In this document: one piece after another, positions 1-10,735 of the stretch | How the letters are laid out: each line of letters begins with the position of its first letter | How positions within the stretch are numbered: position 1 is the stretch's first letter | From: Ascarosepion bandense | Lineage: Eukaryota; Mollusca; Cephalopoda; Sepiida; Sepiidae | Length of the DNA: 64,000 bases | Assembly: GCA_037127315.1 (NCBI GenBank) | Contig: JBBBDQ010000310.1 | Span: 2,117,001-2,181,000 of the forward strand | Reading direction: 5' to 3' | Made by a program: the position numbers and the translations under genes | The notes under the pieces: model-generated | What the model was told of the DNA's origin: nothing | The model's database searches: none | Seen by the model: the letters and a program-made list of their open reading frames with translations, nothing else

Positions 1-1563
1 GATGGGACGAGTACATCGGCGATCTCTTCCACGACAACAGAGAGCAACCAATAATGCGCAAAACTACGAATGGACCAGAAATATTAAAAACCGAAGTGGA
101 ATCGGCAATGGCTAAATTAAAGAGAAACAAAGCAGCGGGAATAGACGGGATTGTAACAGAGATGTTGATAATCCTATAGGCTTTGGCATCGAGAGACTAA
201 CAGAAATAATAAACGAAATCTACAGCAGCGGCAAAATACCGGAAGACCTAAGCACATCAATCTTCCTAACACTACCTAAGAATCCAGATGCAAAGTAATG
301 TGAGCTCCATCGAACAATCAGTTTAATGAGCCACATAACAAAACTCATCATCCGGATTCTGATGAACAGAGCCCGCAGGAGAATCGACCGAGAGATAGTA
401 CAGAAACAATGTGGATTCGTTAAAGATACCAGAACGAGTAATGCGATATTCATGCTCAGAATGTTATCTGAACGAGCAATACAAATGCAGAGGGACCTTT
501 ATCCGTGCTTTATAGACTACGCAAAAACGTTTGACAAAGTACAACACAGGAACTTGATAGAGATGCTCGACAACCTCAAAATTTTATGGAAAAGACGTTA
601 GTATAATCAAGAATCTATATTTGCAGCAAACCGCTTGTGTACGGACAGGAGGTGAACTCTGCAGGTTTACAAAAATAGAAAGGGGCGTAAGACAAGGATG
701 TGTTTTCACAAGGATGTCTTTTCAACCTGTACAGCGAAGCAATTAAGAGTGAAATAAAAGCCTTGCTAGAATTCGTCATTGGATGCCACAATCTCAACAA
801 TATCCGATACGCGAATGACACAGTGCTGATAGCAGACACGAAAAGGAAAATACAGGGCCTTCTACAAAAGTTAGCAAAAGAAAGTGTAAAGAAAGGATTG
901 AGCATAAACCTCAAGAAAACTGAATGCATAGTAATCAGCAAAAAGAGGAGACCAATATGCCAACTGCAAGTTGGAGAATCTAAAATAAAACAAATAAAAT
1001 ATTTCAAATACTTGGAAAGTGTTTTGACAGAGGATGGCAAATGCGACACGGAGATCTAAAGACGCATTGGTATGGCTAAAAAGACTCATTTCAGAAGCTA
1101 GCCAGAGTCACTGAAAAACAGGAAAATCTCATATTGAAACAAAGAAAAGTGTGCTGGATTCCTATGTGATATATATCCTTTTGTATGGAAGTGAATGTTG
1201 GATGATCTCATCAAAGATGAAGGAGATGCTTGAGGCAGCAGAAATGTGGTTTTACAGAAGGATGCTGAGGACAGAGCACGTGTGCAACGATGGGGTGTTG
1301 GAAAGGATGCAAACGAGAAGAAAACTGATAATGAATATCAGGAAGAGACAAATGAGGTTCCTAGGACACGTAATGAGGTAGGAAGGTCTGGAGAACTTGA
1401 TACTCACAGGTCGGATAAATGGAAGAAGAGACAGAGGAAAGCAGCGCGAGACGTAGTTGCAAAGTCTGAGCAAACGGTTGACGGAGCGGGGCTAGGAAAA
1501 GATACCAAGAGAAAAAGATGGAAGTCCATGATCGCCTACGCCCTGAAGGGACAAGGCACATAA
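1..1563 (+). pseudogene. RTE-clade LINE relic, copy 1 (RT and C-terminal part)
   Basis: This is a broken reverse-transcriptase ORF that enters from the left edge, so its 5' part is not visible. Frame-by-frame translation gives the RTE/BovB order: RWDEYIGDLFHD, NKAAGIDGIV, LMSHITKLIIRILMNRAR, FIDYAKTFDKVQHRNL, GVRQGC-like, NNIRYANDTVLIADT, EDGKCDTEI, YGSECW, MWFYRRMLR, and an end at ALKGQGT-stop. Several stops and frameshifts separate the pieces. The catalytic YADD box reads YAND near 808-819, so the polymerase would be inactive even if the frames were whole. The stop at 1561-1563 is followed by AAGAAAA, a decayed version of the GAA tail seen on younger copies. Clade assignment comes from resemblance to BovB-type motifs. 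Confidence 0.9.
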
Positions 1564-2180
1564 AGAAAATACGAAAAATAATCATCTGACAATTGTTAAA
1601 AAGAAAAAAATATAAAATTTCACACACGAAAATAACCTTAAAAATCTTCGAACAAGTCTTTATTTAATAAAATAAACTTTAAAACTCTTATGACGGACAT
1701 CAACCGGATTACTTTCAAAAGTTATAACTTTGCACAAGTTATAAGAATTAAATATTAATTCAGATATTTTTCCGTCGAATCTCAAAGAAAATAACGTATT
1801 TTATTTAATTATGCATGCATCAATTAACAAAAATATGATTTTATGATTTTTATTGAATTGTTTTTGCATGATACGGTCCGAATTTTCCGTATGTTCACAT
1901 TCAGTATTGTATACATTGCTTTAGGAATCTATATTTATATAACTGTAAAAAAAAAAAAAAAATGAAAGGAACACTCATCAAATTCAAAAGTATTCGGGAT
2001 ATCGAAAAGAGGGTGTGAAACTTGCCCCACAAAAATATTTCCAAAAGGTTTTTAATAAAATAACCTATTCAGTAAAATATGTAGTCATTGATGAATAGGT
2101 TCTGAAATTTTTTTTGATCGGATAATTCTTTGATTTTTGGTAAAATTTAAAACATGGGGTGTTGCGGAGACGGAAATGAG
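1564..2180. other. AT-rich stretch without recognised features
   Basis: No coding signal or recognised repeat is visible. There is a 15-base A run near 1948-1962, and the sequence is otherwise AT-rich and unique within the window. Confidence 0.5.
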
Positions 2181-2335
2181 TTTACCTGGAAGATAGGATC
2201 TTGTTGTTGTTGTTACTGTTGTGGCGGTTAATGCCTTCTCCGTTTTGGCAAATGTAAATCCAAGAAGACGATATTGAGTTGATGTAAATAAATATATAAT
2301 TTACATATATGCTCGTAATTTCTACTTCTGTTGCT

Positions 2336-2349
2336 GTTGCCAAGGCAAC
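2336..2349. promoter_or_regulatory. RFX X-box-like palindrome
   Basis: GTTGCCAAGGCAAC is a perfect 6+2+6 inverted repeat matching the RFX-family X-box pattern (GTNRCC-N-RGYAAC type). It lies in a locally GC-richer patch (2160-2460) of an AT-rich region. No gene start is visible nearby, so function is unproven, and chance occurrence in 64 kb is possible. Confidence 0.35.
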
Positions 2350-2429
2350 AGGGCGTGACAATGGAAAAAGTAGAAGCAAAATGTACATTTGGTTGTGGTC
2401 GCGTCTCCGTCTTTGTTGATGGCGTCTCT

Positions 2430-2466
2430 TTGTCAGCATGTCGATATTGACATCAAACGCGAGTCT

Positions 2467-2542
<76 letters not shown>

Positions 2543-2653
2543 GCGTGCCATCAATCTCTGATCTGTGTCGCGTCTCTGTCTGTCTGTTTTACATCGTGTC
2601 GGTGTTAACATCAAACGCTGGTCTATGTCGTTTTTTTCTCTCTCTCTATCTCA

Positions 2654-2684
<31 letters not shown>

Positions 2685-2712
2685 AGCGTAAATATGTTGA
2701 CATCAAACACAG
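2430..2712. repeat. Three degenerate tandem units with (CT)n cores
   Basis: The 14-mer T-T-R-A-C-A-T-C-A-A-A-C-R-C occurs at 2447-2460, 2605-2618 and 2697-2710. The first two copies are followed by GTCT-rich sequence that runs into (CT)n (2470-2522 with a short (CA)n at 2523-2541; 2636-2684) and CAGCG. This looks like a decayed minisatellite in which dinucleotide expansion occurred inside the units. Confidence 0.6.
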
Positions 2713-2914
2713 TTGTGTTTGAATTTGGGTATATATAGTTTTTAATCAGTTTAACTTAAAGTGAGCGGGAGTGGATCTGACTGATTATTAATTTTGTTTT
2801 GGTTAAAATAGTTGCGATAAGCTCGATAGATATTTTCTTGTTTATTGGTTACAATGGACAAACTGTATTTTTTCTTGTTTATCAATTACAATAGACCAAT
2901 AGAATTTTTTATTG

Positions 2915-3192
2915 CTTATCGGTTACTATGATAATACCACACTAACCACAGATATTTCAGAATACGTCATAGTGACGTTTTTGTTTATTGAAGCTTCGTG
3001 CACACAAATCATTATTGCACGGAATTTGGTAAGGTCAGAGACACACCCTGATGTCTTCAGTAATATGCAGGAAGCAAACTATTTTTGGATGGGTCATTAG
3101 AAATTCCCGCTTTACTTTATATGATAACGAATGCAGTTACCATATATTAAAAAAACATCCTCGTTTCACAGGGTAAAAAATGATACACATCA
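2915..3192 (+). repeat. Repeat family F, left part (interrupted)
   Basis: This segment matches the reverse complement of about 15,640-15,915. Shared landmarks include GGTAAGGTCAGAGACAC, CTGATGTCTTC, AATATGCAGGAAGC and CCCGCTTTAC. It is cut at 3193 by an inserted family E element and resumes at 5173. No coding content is recognised, and the family's class is unknown. Confidence 0.7.
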
Positions 3193-5172
3193 TAGGTACC
3201 TCCAATTGAATGCTAAAAAAACAGTATGAAACAGAATAGTATGAATAAAAAAGTTCATAAACTTAATAAAACAAACTTTTTCCATCAAAATATTTATATT
3301 ATTATTAAGAGGAAAGATCAAAGCAATTTTTAATTATTTTAAAAAAAATTTAATCCCTGCTAACATTTTCGAAATTTTCTTAGAAAATGTTGTTTTTATT
3401 TGAGTTAGCGGCTAAAAAAAAGTTTGCAACTGTTTTACAATGGGTAACGTAATGATGACCCAACCCACTTTTTTCCCGGTGACAAACACATTAACTTGGA
3501 AATTCTCGCAAAAATCATATAATAGTCAGATTTGAATGAAACTTTCAGTACTCATTCACAAATGAATGAAATTATTTTTGAAATTATTATTTTTTTAAAA
3601 TATCTTGGTGAAAATATATATATATTTTTAAAACTCTGTTACTCACCTCTACGTAAATCCATGAAATTTTAATAAATTTTAATTAGCTGTAAAAGTTTTT
3701 TATTAGTTAAATGCAGGACTCATTGGGGCATATAAATCATCCATGTTTTTTATTTTAAAGTGGACAAGCTGACAGAAAATCTGCTTCGAAGAGTAAGATA
3801 AAATGTAATAAAACTCTGATATAATTTAATTTGATAAACTTTTAATTGCTGGAATAAATAATAATTATTAAGGACATTATAGACTGAAGAAAAAATGTTT
3901 TTTCGTTTACTAATAAAATTTTGAAATAATTGTTTTTATTTTTTTATTATAATAATTCATAAAAGTGTTACAAATATTTTAAAAACCTTTTATAAAAACG
4001 TTGTTGAATTTCTTTTTTACTTAAGAATTGATTATTATATTGCCTATCGAAAATTGAAAAGTTTAATAAAAATCATTCATCCATTTTATTTTTAAAATAA
4101 TTAAAAAATATAAATATTGGTAATTTTTATTAAGTACGGTGTTCCATAGGGATCGATAGTTTCCGTAGAGGTCGTATTGTTTTTAGAAGTTAACAAGTGT
4201 TTGTATGAATTCCCACACTTTGATTATAATTTCATTCTTTTTTTATTAAATTAAAATTATTCTAAAAGAAATTTAATTTTTAAAATTTTTCAGAAAGCAT
4301 ATTAATAAATAATTTCAAAAACATATGTAATATTTAAACATAAAAATATTTAATATTTCAGAAAAATATTAATAAATAACATAATATAACTTAGTTCGGT
4401 TATTTTAATTTAATTCTTTCTTGTTAAATTGTTTTAAAAGAAATTTAAATTTTTATTTATTCAGAAAGCATATTTTTATTTATTCAGAAAGCATATTTTT
4501 ATTTATTCAGAAAGCATAGTCTGGCTATAAATCTAAACTAAAATACTATAAAATATTATATACTTGTTGAAAATATTATGTTAAATTTTTAATTTTACTA
4601 TTTAGTTAAAAAACAAAAAAAAAATTTAAATTTCCAAATTTCCGTTTCAAGCTACATGAATTTTTTGTCACTTTCGGTCGCCATCCAAACGTCATTCACA
4701 CCTACTACTTGTCAATAAATCATTTGTCAGCTAAGATAGCGCTGACAAGAGGGCTACCGTAGTTGAAGAGAGATTTATATTTTAAATTTCCAGGAAGTAA
4801 GCACTTACTACTTGTTTGAAATCAGATAAAGGTAAGTTTCAATTACAAAAATCGACTTTAATAACGTGTCAAGGAGGTATTTCTTTGCAAGATTTTTAAA
4901 ACAGAAATTTGGCTACTTTTTACATAATGTGTCGATCAATCAATAATGGCGGTAAATTTAAAAAAATTATTAGCAGTTAAAGTTTTGATTCCGATCAATA
5001 TAATTTCGGTTTGAACTAAACCAGGGTATTTTGCTTACTGTAATTAGTAAATTTAATCTCTTGGCTTTCAATTAAAGCTAAAATTAAAGCTTCAAGAAAA
5101 CATTTTTATTTTTAAAAATTAAATTTAAATTGAGGTATCGAAAATGAGCAGTGATTTAATTGGAGGTACCTA
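3193..5172 (-). mobile_element. Family E TIR element, copy A (non-autonomous)
   Basis: The element is bounded by a perfect 15-bp terminal inverted repeat. TAGGTACCTCCAATT at 3193-3207 is the exact reverse complement of 5158-5172. TA lies just outside GGTACC at both ends, consistent with a TA target-site duplication as in Tc1/mariner elements. The interior is AT-rich with no transposase ORF. Parts of the interior recur in copies B, C and D on the opposite strand. A 23-bp unit containing CAGAAAGCAT is repeated three times at 4450-4518. It sits inside family F. Confidence 0.75.
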
Positions 5173-5473
5173 CCTCAGAAGTTGAGCGGTATTTAGTAAT
5201 TTTCTGCTAAAATAAAGAAAAAGTGAAGAATGAATCAATTGAGACCACTATAAAGATGTTGCAAACTTATACAAATACAAAAATAGTGATGTCTAAACAA
5301 AGAAAATAAAAAGAATATGTAATGTACCAATTTTCAAAATCCCTGTTTGAAATCTTCATTATGTTATGATGGAAGTCACCGAATAGACTATTGATGGATA
5401 AAGCGATCAGCAATAACAATAATATTATCATTACTATTAATAATAGTATGATTAATAATAATAATAAGAAGCT
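5173..5473 (+). repeat. Repeat family F, right part with AAT-rich tail
   Basis: This continues family F after the E insertion. It matches the reverse complement of 15,400-15,640 (TTTTCTGCTAA, GTTTGCAA, AATCCCTGTT, ATGGAAGT). Both copies end in an AAT/ATT-rich run (5412-5470 here, (ATT)n at 15,337-15,389 in the other), which looks like a 3' tail. Confidence 0.7.
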
Positions 5474-6836
5474 TATAAGCACCTAGGTGTAAATGAGAGT
5501 GAAAGAATTCACCATAAAAAATCAAAGAAATAGTGCGTAAAGAATGTTATAGAAGGCTACGACTAATATTAAAAACTGAATCAAATTCTCAGAATAGAAT
5601 TATGGCCATTAATAACCTTGCCATACCAGTGGTTCAATATAGCTTCAACATCTTGAACTGGACTCTAAACGACATCATACGAATGGATTCTAAGACAAGA
5701 AAGCTCCTTTCTAAACATAAGATGCATTATCCAAAGGCTGATGTAGACCGCCTATGCATAAACCTGTAAAGAAAGAGGAATAGGTCTTATTCAGCTAGAA
5801 TTGTCATACAAGACAACAACTATTGGCTTACTAATATACATAGAAACAACAAAGGATTGGATGATACAATTAGCCAAACAACATGAAAACAGAAAGAAAA
5901 AAATGTTCAATAATGAAAGAAGGCAGTAATTACAAACAAGAACATTTTTAGTAGATTCTGTAGAAAAGTGAAACAGAAGCCAAAAACCAACTATTGCGGC
6001 AAAATATGAAAAAGAAAGCCAAGGATAAAGCTCTTAAACAGATAAAACAACGCTGGCAAGACAAACGTCAGCATGGGCAATATCTAGAACGTGCTAATAA
6101 ACCCAACGTTGATAAAGTTAATACTCATCGGTGGTTGCGTGCATCTGGAGTAAAATCTGAAACTGAAAGCTTTATTCTTGTAGCGGAAGACCAAAGTCTT
6201 TTCATTAGCAACTTTCAGGCAAATATTATACATAATAATGTGGATCCAAAATGCAGGTTCTGTGATAAATACCAAGAAACAATAGACCATCTAATCTCAG
6301 GATGTTCTGTACTTGCCCCAAATGAATATAAAAATCGTCACGATAGAGTGGGGCAATATTTACACTGGACAATGTGCAAACACTATGGAAAATATGAAAA
6401 CAAACATTGGTATGAACATCACCTAGCACTGGTTACAGAAATAGAAGATGTCACCATTCTATAGGATTAGACCATCTACACAGACAGAAAAATTAAAGCA
6501 AAGTTTTTTCTTTTTTGGTTTTTGTTAAAAACCAAAAAGAAAAAAACTTGCTTATTAATTGATATGGCTTGTCCAGCGGATTTTAACATAGCAACCAATG
6601 AATTCGAAAAACTGTCAAAATATAAAGACCTGGAAATTGAAATAGAAAAAATGTGGAAATTGTAAACAAGTATCATACTAGTGATAGTGGGTGCACTTGG
6701 AATGATAAAAAATGGGGGACCCCCCCCCTCCCAAAAAAAAAACAACACATTGAAACCCCAGCATAAGAGATATACAAAAATTGTCTTGTTAAGTACAACC
6801 CACACACTAAGGAGAACTTTGTCTATGTAACGCTAG
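5474..6836 (+). pseudogene. Restriction-like-endonuclease LINE relic (R2/R4/NeSL-like group)
   Basis: This is a 5'-truncated C-terminal half of a LINE ORF. It reads, with frameshifts, YKHLGVNE, RKECYRRLRLILKTE, NNLAIPVVQYSFNILNW, DSKTRKLLSKHKMHYPKAD, then a 156-codon open stretch (5994-6464) with a zinc knuckle (C-x2-C-x7-H-x4-C in CRFCDKYQETIDHLISGC). It then reads HDRVGQYLHW and TDRKIKAK, KTCLLIDMACP, KLSKYKDLEIEIEKMW. The last block corresponds to the restriction-like endonuclease. The expected PD catalytic motif before KTCLLID is replaced by a low-complexity FFLFWFLLK run, so the nuclease is dead. The relic ends at the CR1-like copy near 6837. Exact clade is uncertain; the RT palm is missing. 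Confidence 0.7.
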
Positions 6837-6838
6837 GG

Positions 6839-8235
6839 ATGTTATGGAGATCCACGGCCTACCTGCTAACAACCGAAACGGAGTACATGCTACAAGCCCT
6901 TGATGAGTCCGACGAGGCTCGCGCGGTTGCTCTAGACATCTCCAAGGCTTTCGACAGGGTTTGGCACTCTGGCCTCCTATGCAAACTACGCGGTTATGGT
7001 ATTACCGGTCGCCTACTTGACCTAATCCAATCTTTCTTAAATAACCGCAAAATGAAGGTCGTTCTGAATGGGCGTGCCTCTTCGTCCTACACCACGAATG
7101 CTGGTGTCCCACAGGGCTCTATCCTGGGCCCGACGCTCTTCCTTATTTTCATCAACGACCTCCCAGATGAGATCAAGTCCCAAGTAGGCATCTACGCAGA
7201 TGACACTACAATATACTCCCGCTCCAGTAAGAAACCTGTCGTGGCGGACAGACATAATCTCGCTGCTGACCTTGAGCGGAATCTACACTCTGTGGTGAAC
7301 TAGGGCAAGAAGTGGCTTGTCAACTTCAATTCCTCTAAGACCAAGCTGTTGTCTGTCAACTATTACAGGCAACCTCTTCTGCCTCCCATAAGCATGGACC
7401 AAGTGATTCTCCCTGAGAGTAATACACTACTCCTCCTCGGACTTACCCTGTCCTCAGACCTCAAATGGAACCACTATATTGAATCCATAGCAAAATCTAC
7501 TGCTAAGAAGGTTGGGTCATTATGTCGATCCAGGATGTTTTTTCCACCTGAATCCATCCTGCATATATACAAGTCAACCATCCGTCCGTGCATGGAGTAC
7601 TGCTGCCATTTATGGTCAGGTGCCCCTGCCGTTCTCCTCAGTGTTCTTGACAAGCTCCAAAGGAGAGTCTGTAATGTGATAGGTACTGATCTGGCGACTC
7701 GACTGCAGCCACTTCCCCATCATCGAAATGTGGCCTCCCTCTGTCTCTTCTATAAATACTTTCATGGCTTCTGCTCGGATGAGCTTAAGTCACTGATGCC
7801 TCCTCAACAGGTGTTTACCCGTGCAACCAGACTGGCAACTGGGTCCCACCCATTCACAGTTAGGTTAGCCAAATGCAGACGACAATTCCACTCCTGCAGC
7901 TTCTTCTCTCGCACTTCCCGCCTGTAGAACTCACTCCCGTATTCTTGCTTTCCTGACGTCTACAACCTCCAGAAATTTAAATGCAAAGTCAATACTCATC
8001 TACTAACCACTGCCTCTAGCTCTCTCCCCTCCCCTGTATAACCTTCCCTTTCTCTCCACCTATGTATCTGTCATCGCACCTGCTTTCTCAGCTTTCTATT
8101 GTTCCTTTCTAACTAGTTTGTACTCCTCACTCTTTTCTAATTAATCTTTTTACATTTACATTTTTTACATTTATGTAACCCCCTGCACATCAGTGGCGTT
8201 TCCGCCTTGCTCGGGGTGAAATGATTAAAAAAAAA
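6839..8235 (+). pseudogene. CR1/Jockey-superfamily LINE, copy a (RT to 3' end)
   Basis: This well-preserved reverse transcriptase is missing its N-terminal part. Visible blocks are VALDISKAFDRVWHSGLL, NAGVPQGSILGPTLF, FINDLP, GIYADDTTIYS (catalytic YADD kept), a stop at 7301-7303, then LGLTLSSDLKW, ESILHIYKSTIRPCMEYC, RRVCNVIGTDL, and ends at TSRL-stop (7925-7927) with NSLP following. The 3' UTR carries the family's terminal signature CATCAGTGGCGTTTCCGCC followed by TTGCTCGGGGTGAAATGATT and an A-rich tail (8205-8240). Only one or two lesions break the frame, so this is a relatively young copy. The strand is clear; clade within CR1/Jockey is not fixed. Confidence 0.88.
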
Positions 8236-8239
8236 TATA

Positions 8240-8464
8240 TAAAAAAAAAACATGAAATGAAGCCATAACAACACACCACGACCTGCCTTAGGTCTTTCTG
8301 CAGACTTGGTAGGTAGCGTGACCATAGCAGAAATATAATTATAATGAAATATGACATAAAAATAATAATTAAACAGTGAAATATTAATTGAAAATGAGTG
8401 CTAAAAGTTTAAGCAGTTCATGTATATACAAGACTACTAAAAAATAAAATAGAATATTTTTGAT
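8240..8464. other. A-rich tail and unassigned sequence
   Basis: The A-rich tail of the CR1-like LINE is followed by about 90 bp (8255-8330) with balanced composition and then AT-rich sequence. Nothing here is identified. Confidence 0.4.
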
Positions 8465-9090
8465 TGATTTATTTATTTTTGACGGCAAATCAACCCTCAG
8501 TGGGTTATTTAAAGCTGAAAAATATTTTGCACTGTAAGAATAATTCGTCTTGTGTCATTTGAATATTGTATTAACACTCCTTTTTAAATAACAATGAATT
8601 TTCTAGATACAAATCATACTATTCAATCCTTAGCTGAGGTGCAGAAGAGATGGTTTCATGCATTTCTGAGGAGTATTTGCGCGTAGCGAAACATAAAAGA
8701 TTTAAATCAAATTAGAAATTGTGCTCTGACATTTCATTTCAAGTGGCTACTATTACTCCACCCGCACATTCACACATCCTATTCTGCAGTTTGCTTACTT
8801 TAAAAAGAAATATTTTAGATATTTTTATAAAGAATTAATTTTATTGTAAAAACAGAAACTTGAGTAATAAAGTTTGACAGTGTGTATTATGTGAAATTTA
8901 AGATAGAAGATCTATGGCAATATGTTTATTTAGTTTATTATTGGGATTCTATTTATTTTTAATATAAAGGTCTACAGTTACATAAAATTTACATTTTTTT
9001 TGCTCACAAGTAAATCCACAACAATTTATTACATAATTTGTACAACAGACAATCCTACCGAAGCAGTCGGTAGCAAACATTTTACGTGGT
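8465..9090 (+). repeat. Dispersed repeat family G, copy 1
   Basis: The sequence matches the reverse complement of 14,745-15,245 over most of its length. Shared landmarks include GACGGC near the start, GGGTTATTTAAAGC, GTAAGAATAATTC, ACTTTAAAAAG, AATAAAGTTTGACA and TTATTGGGAT. It is non-coding, and terminal repeats were not resolved. Confidence 0.65.
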
Positions 9091-9144
9091 TCTGAAAAGC
9101 GACATTGTAACTTCCTCAAGTATGTTGCCATTTGTACGACATTT

Positions 9145-9372
9145 CCAGCCTTCTTCAGATGTTAGGAATTTCAAACCGAAACCTTTATTACAATCACTGA
9201 GGTATATCATTCCTTGCATAATAATTCCTCTTTTTGGAAGTCATGAATTATCTCCCTCTAACCATGTAAGTTATTTGCTTACCACTGCTGTGGCCTGGTA
9301 TTGAACTCACAACTCTTTGGGTGAAAGTCACAGGAACTAACCAACGTCTATAACCACTGGACCATGTGTCCT
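9145..9372 (-). mobile_element. tRNA-derived SINE-like unit, family S2, copy 1
   Basis: Read on the minus strand it begins GGACACATGGTCCAGTGG, with a Pol III A-box-like TGGTCCAGTGGTTA and a B-box-like GAGTTCAATACC. It runs to CTGAAGAAGGCTGGAAATG. The same arrangement recurs at 51,795-52,040. In both places it lies immediately upstream of a Penelope-like element, so it may be part of that element's terminal repeat and not an independent SINE. Confidence 0.6.
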
Positions 9373-9439
9373 TAATGACAAGAACAACTGAATGTTTTTG
9401 GACTTATAGACCTAATGTCCAGTAACTTTTTATTTTTAC

Positions 9440-10735
9440 CAGAGTTCATATAGCTCTGGACCGAGAACGTATCCAGTACAACCGATGGACGAAACGAAAA
9501 TTACATTCCGATATCTCCGAGAGGCTCGAAACATTTCTCAGCAGGATCACTGATGAAGAAGACCAAAAAAGGATCCGGCACGAATTAGGCAAATCCTTTA
9601 GGCAAGAATTCGATGCAGTCAAGGTCCGCCAAGTAAATTAATAGATTAAAAGATCTGAAGAGGACACATGAGGCCCATCACCCACCTGTGAAGCAGTTGT
9701 CAACATCAGTCAACATCAGTTGAATGCCTCTGAAGAGTCAGTGCTTAACAAGGGTCTCAACTTCGCAACAACCATCTGGCGGATACCATACTTAGACATC
9801 ATTGCCCGCACCGAGGAAATATCCTTGAACATCCCTCAGGCTCAGGCGGATGAGCTAAGATGGAAAGTGAGGCAGACACTGGAAAAATCCAAGCCTCCCA
9901 AACCAAACATCATGAAAGAGGAGGGGCTGGCAATCAGGAACCTACAGAGGAATGAATACATCATCACACTACCAGCTGATAAAGGCAATGCAACTGTAGT
10001 GATGGACAAAACTGAATACACCAAGAAACTGGAAGACCCCATTAGAAGTGGTAGCTATAACAAGGTAAAGAAAGACCCCACGCTGAAAACAGAACGACAG
10101 CTGTCGCAGATCCTACTCAAGAACAACGATCACTTCCAGCCTAGGACATACAGGTAGTTGTCTCAATGTTAAGCTAGCTACCTCACATGTATGGTCTACC
10201 TAAGATTCATAAAGACGGTATTCTGCTCAGGCCTATTGTTAGCAGCCTAGGCTGGGTGTGCCACCCTTTGAGTTGCTTCCTTGTAGATATAATTGACCCA
10301 CTGATAGGAAAGTCACCGTCATATGGTGGAAACTCTGCCCACTTCGTGGAACTTATCAAAAATGCTCCCATCCAATGCAGTCAGATGGTGAGCCTAGATG
10401 AGGTGAGTCTGTGAACACAATAAGACCATCTGTACAGTTCACTATGGAAAAAGAGAGTGACAACAAACTGGTATTCCTGGATGTGCTAATAACTCGTACA
10501 GATGAGGGGTTCAAAACATCCGTATACCGCAAGCCAACATTCATCGGACAGTAGCACAACTTCAACTCCCACCACCCATACAATGTAAAGAAAGAGATCG
10601 CCCGCTGCTTTCAACACCGAGAAAAGTCATTAGCGGCGACCCAGAGTCATACGAACAGGAAATGGTCAGTACCCTACAACGAAACAACTATCCGGGGTAC
10701 ATGGCAACAATCATTCTATCATGGTATGCTAATTT
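9440..10735 (+). pseudogene. Penelope-like element relic, copy 1
   Basis: The sequence reads RERIQYNRWTKRKLHSDI, LNASEESVLNKGLNFA (in the open stretch 9720-10,157), ADELRWKVRQTLEKSKPPKP, EEGLAIRNLQRNEYIITLPA, DKGNATVVMDKTEYTKK, then MYGLPKIHKDGILLRPIVSS and MVSLDEVSL. These are the N-terminal and RT blocks of Penelope-like retroelements. After DEVSL the sequence jumps directly to PSVQFTMEKESDNKLVFLDV-type sequence and KPTFIGQ, so the RT catalytic core (the RYVDDTF region) is deleted. Further stops follow. The C-terminal GIY-YIG domain is not found. Confidence 0.85.

Noticed and set aside
2182..2691. ORFs on both strands over 2182-2691
   Set aside because: They are translations of (CT)n and (CA)n repeats (repeated ER or SL residues).
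9230..9372. Possible genuine tRNA gene on the minus strand
   Set aside because: The same degenerate tRNA-like unit recurs at 52.0 kb with a body attached, so it is a repeat.
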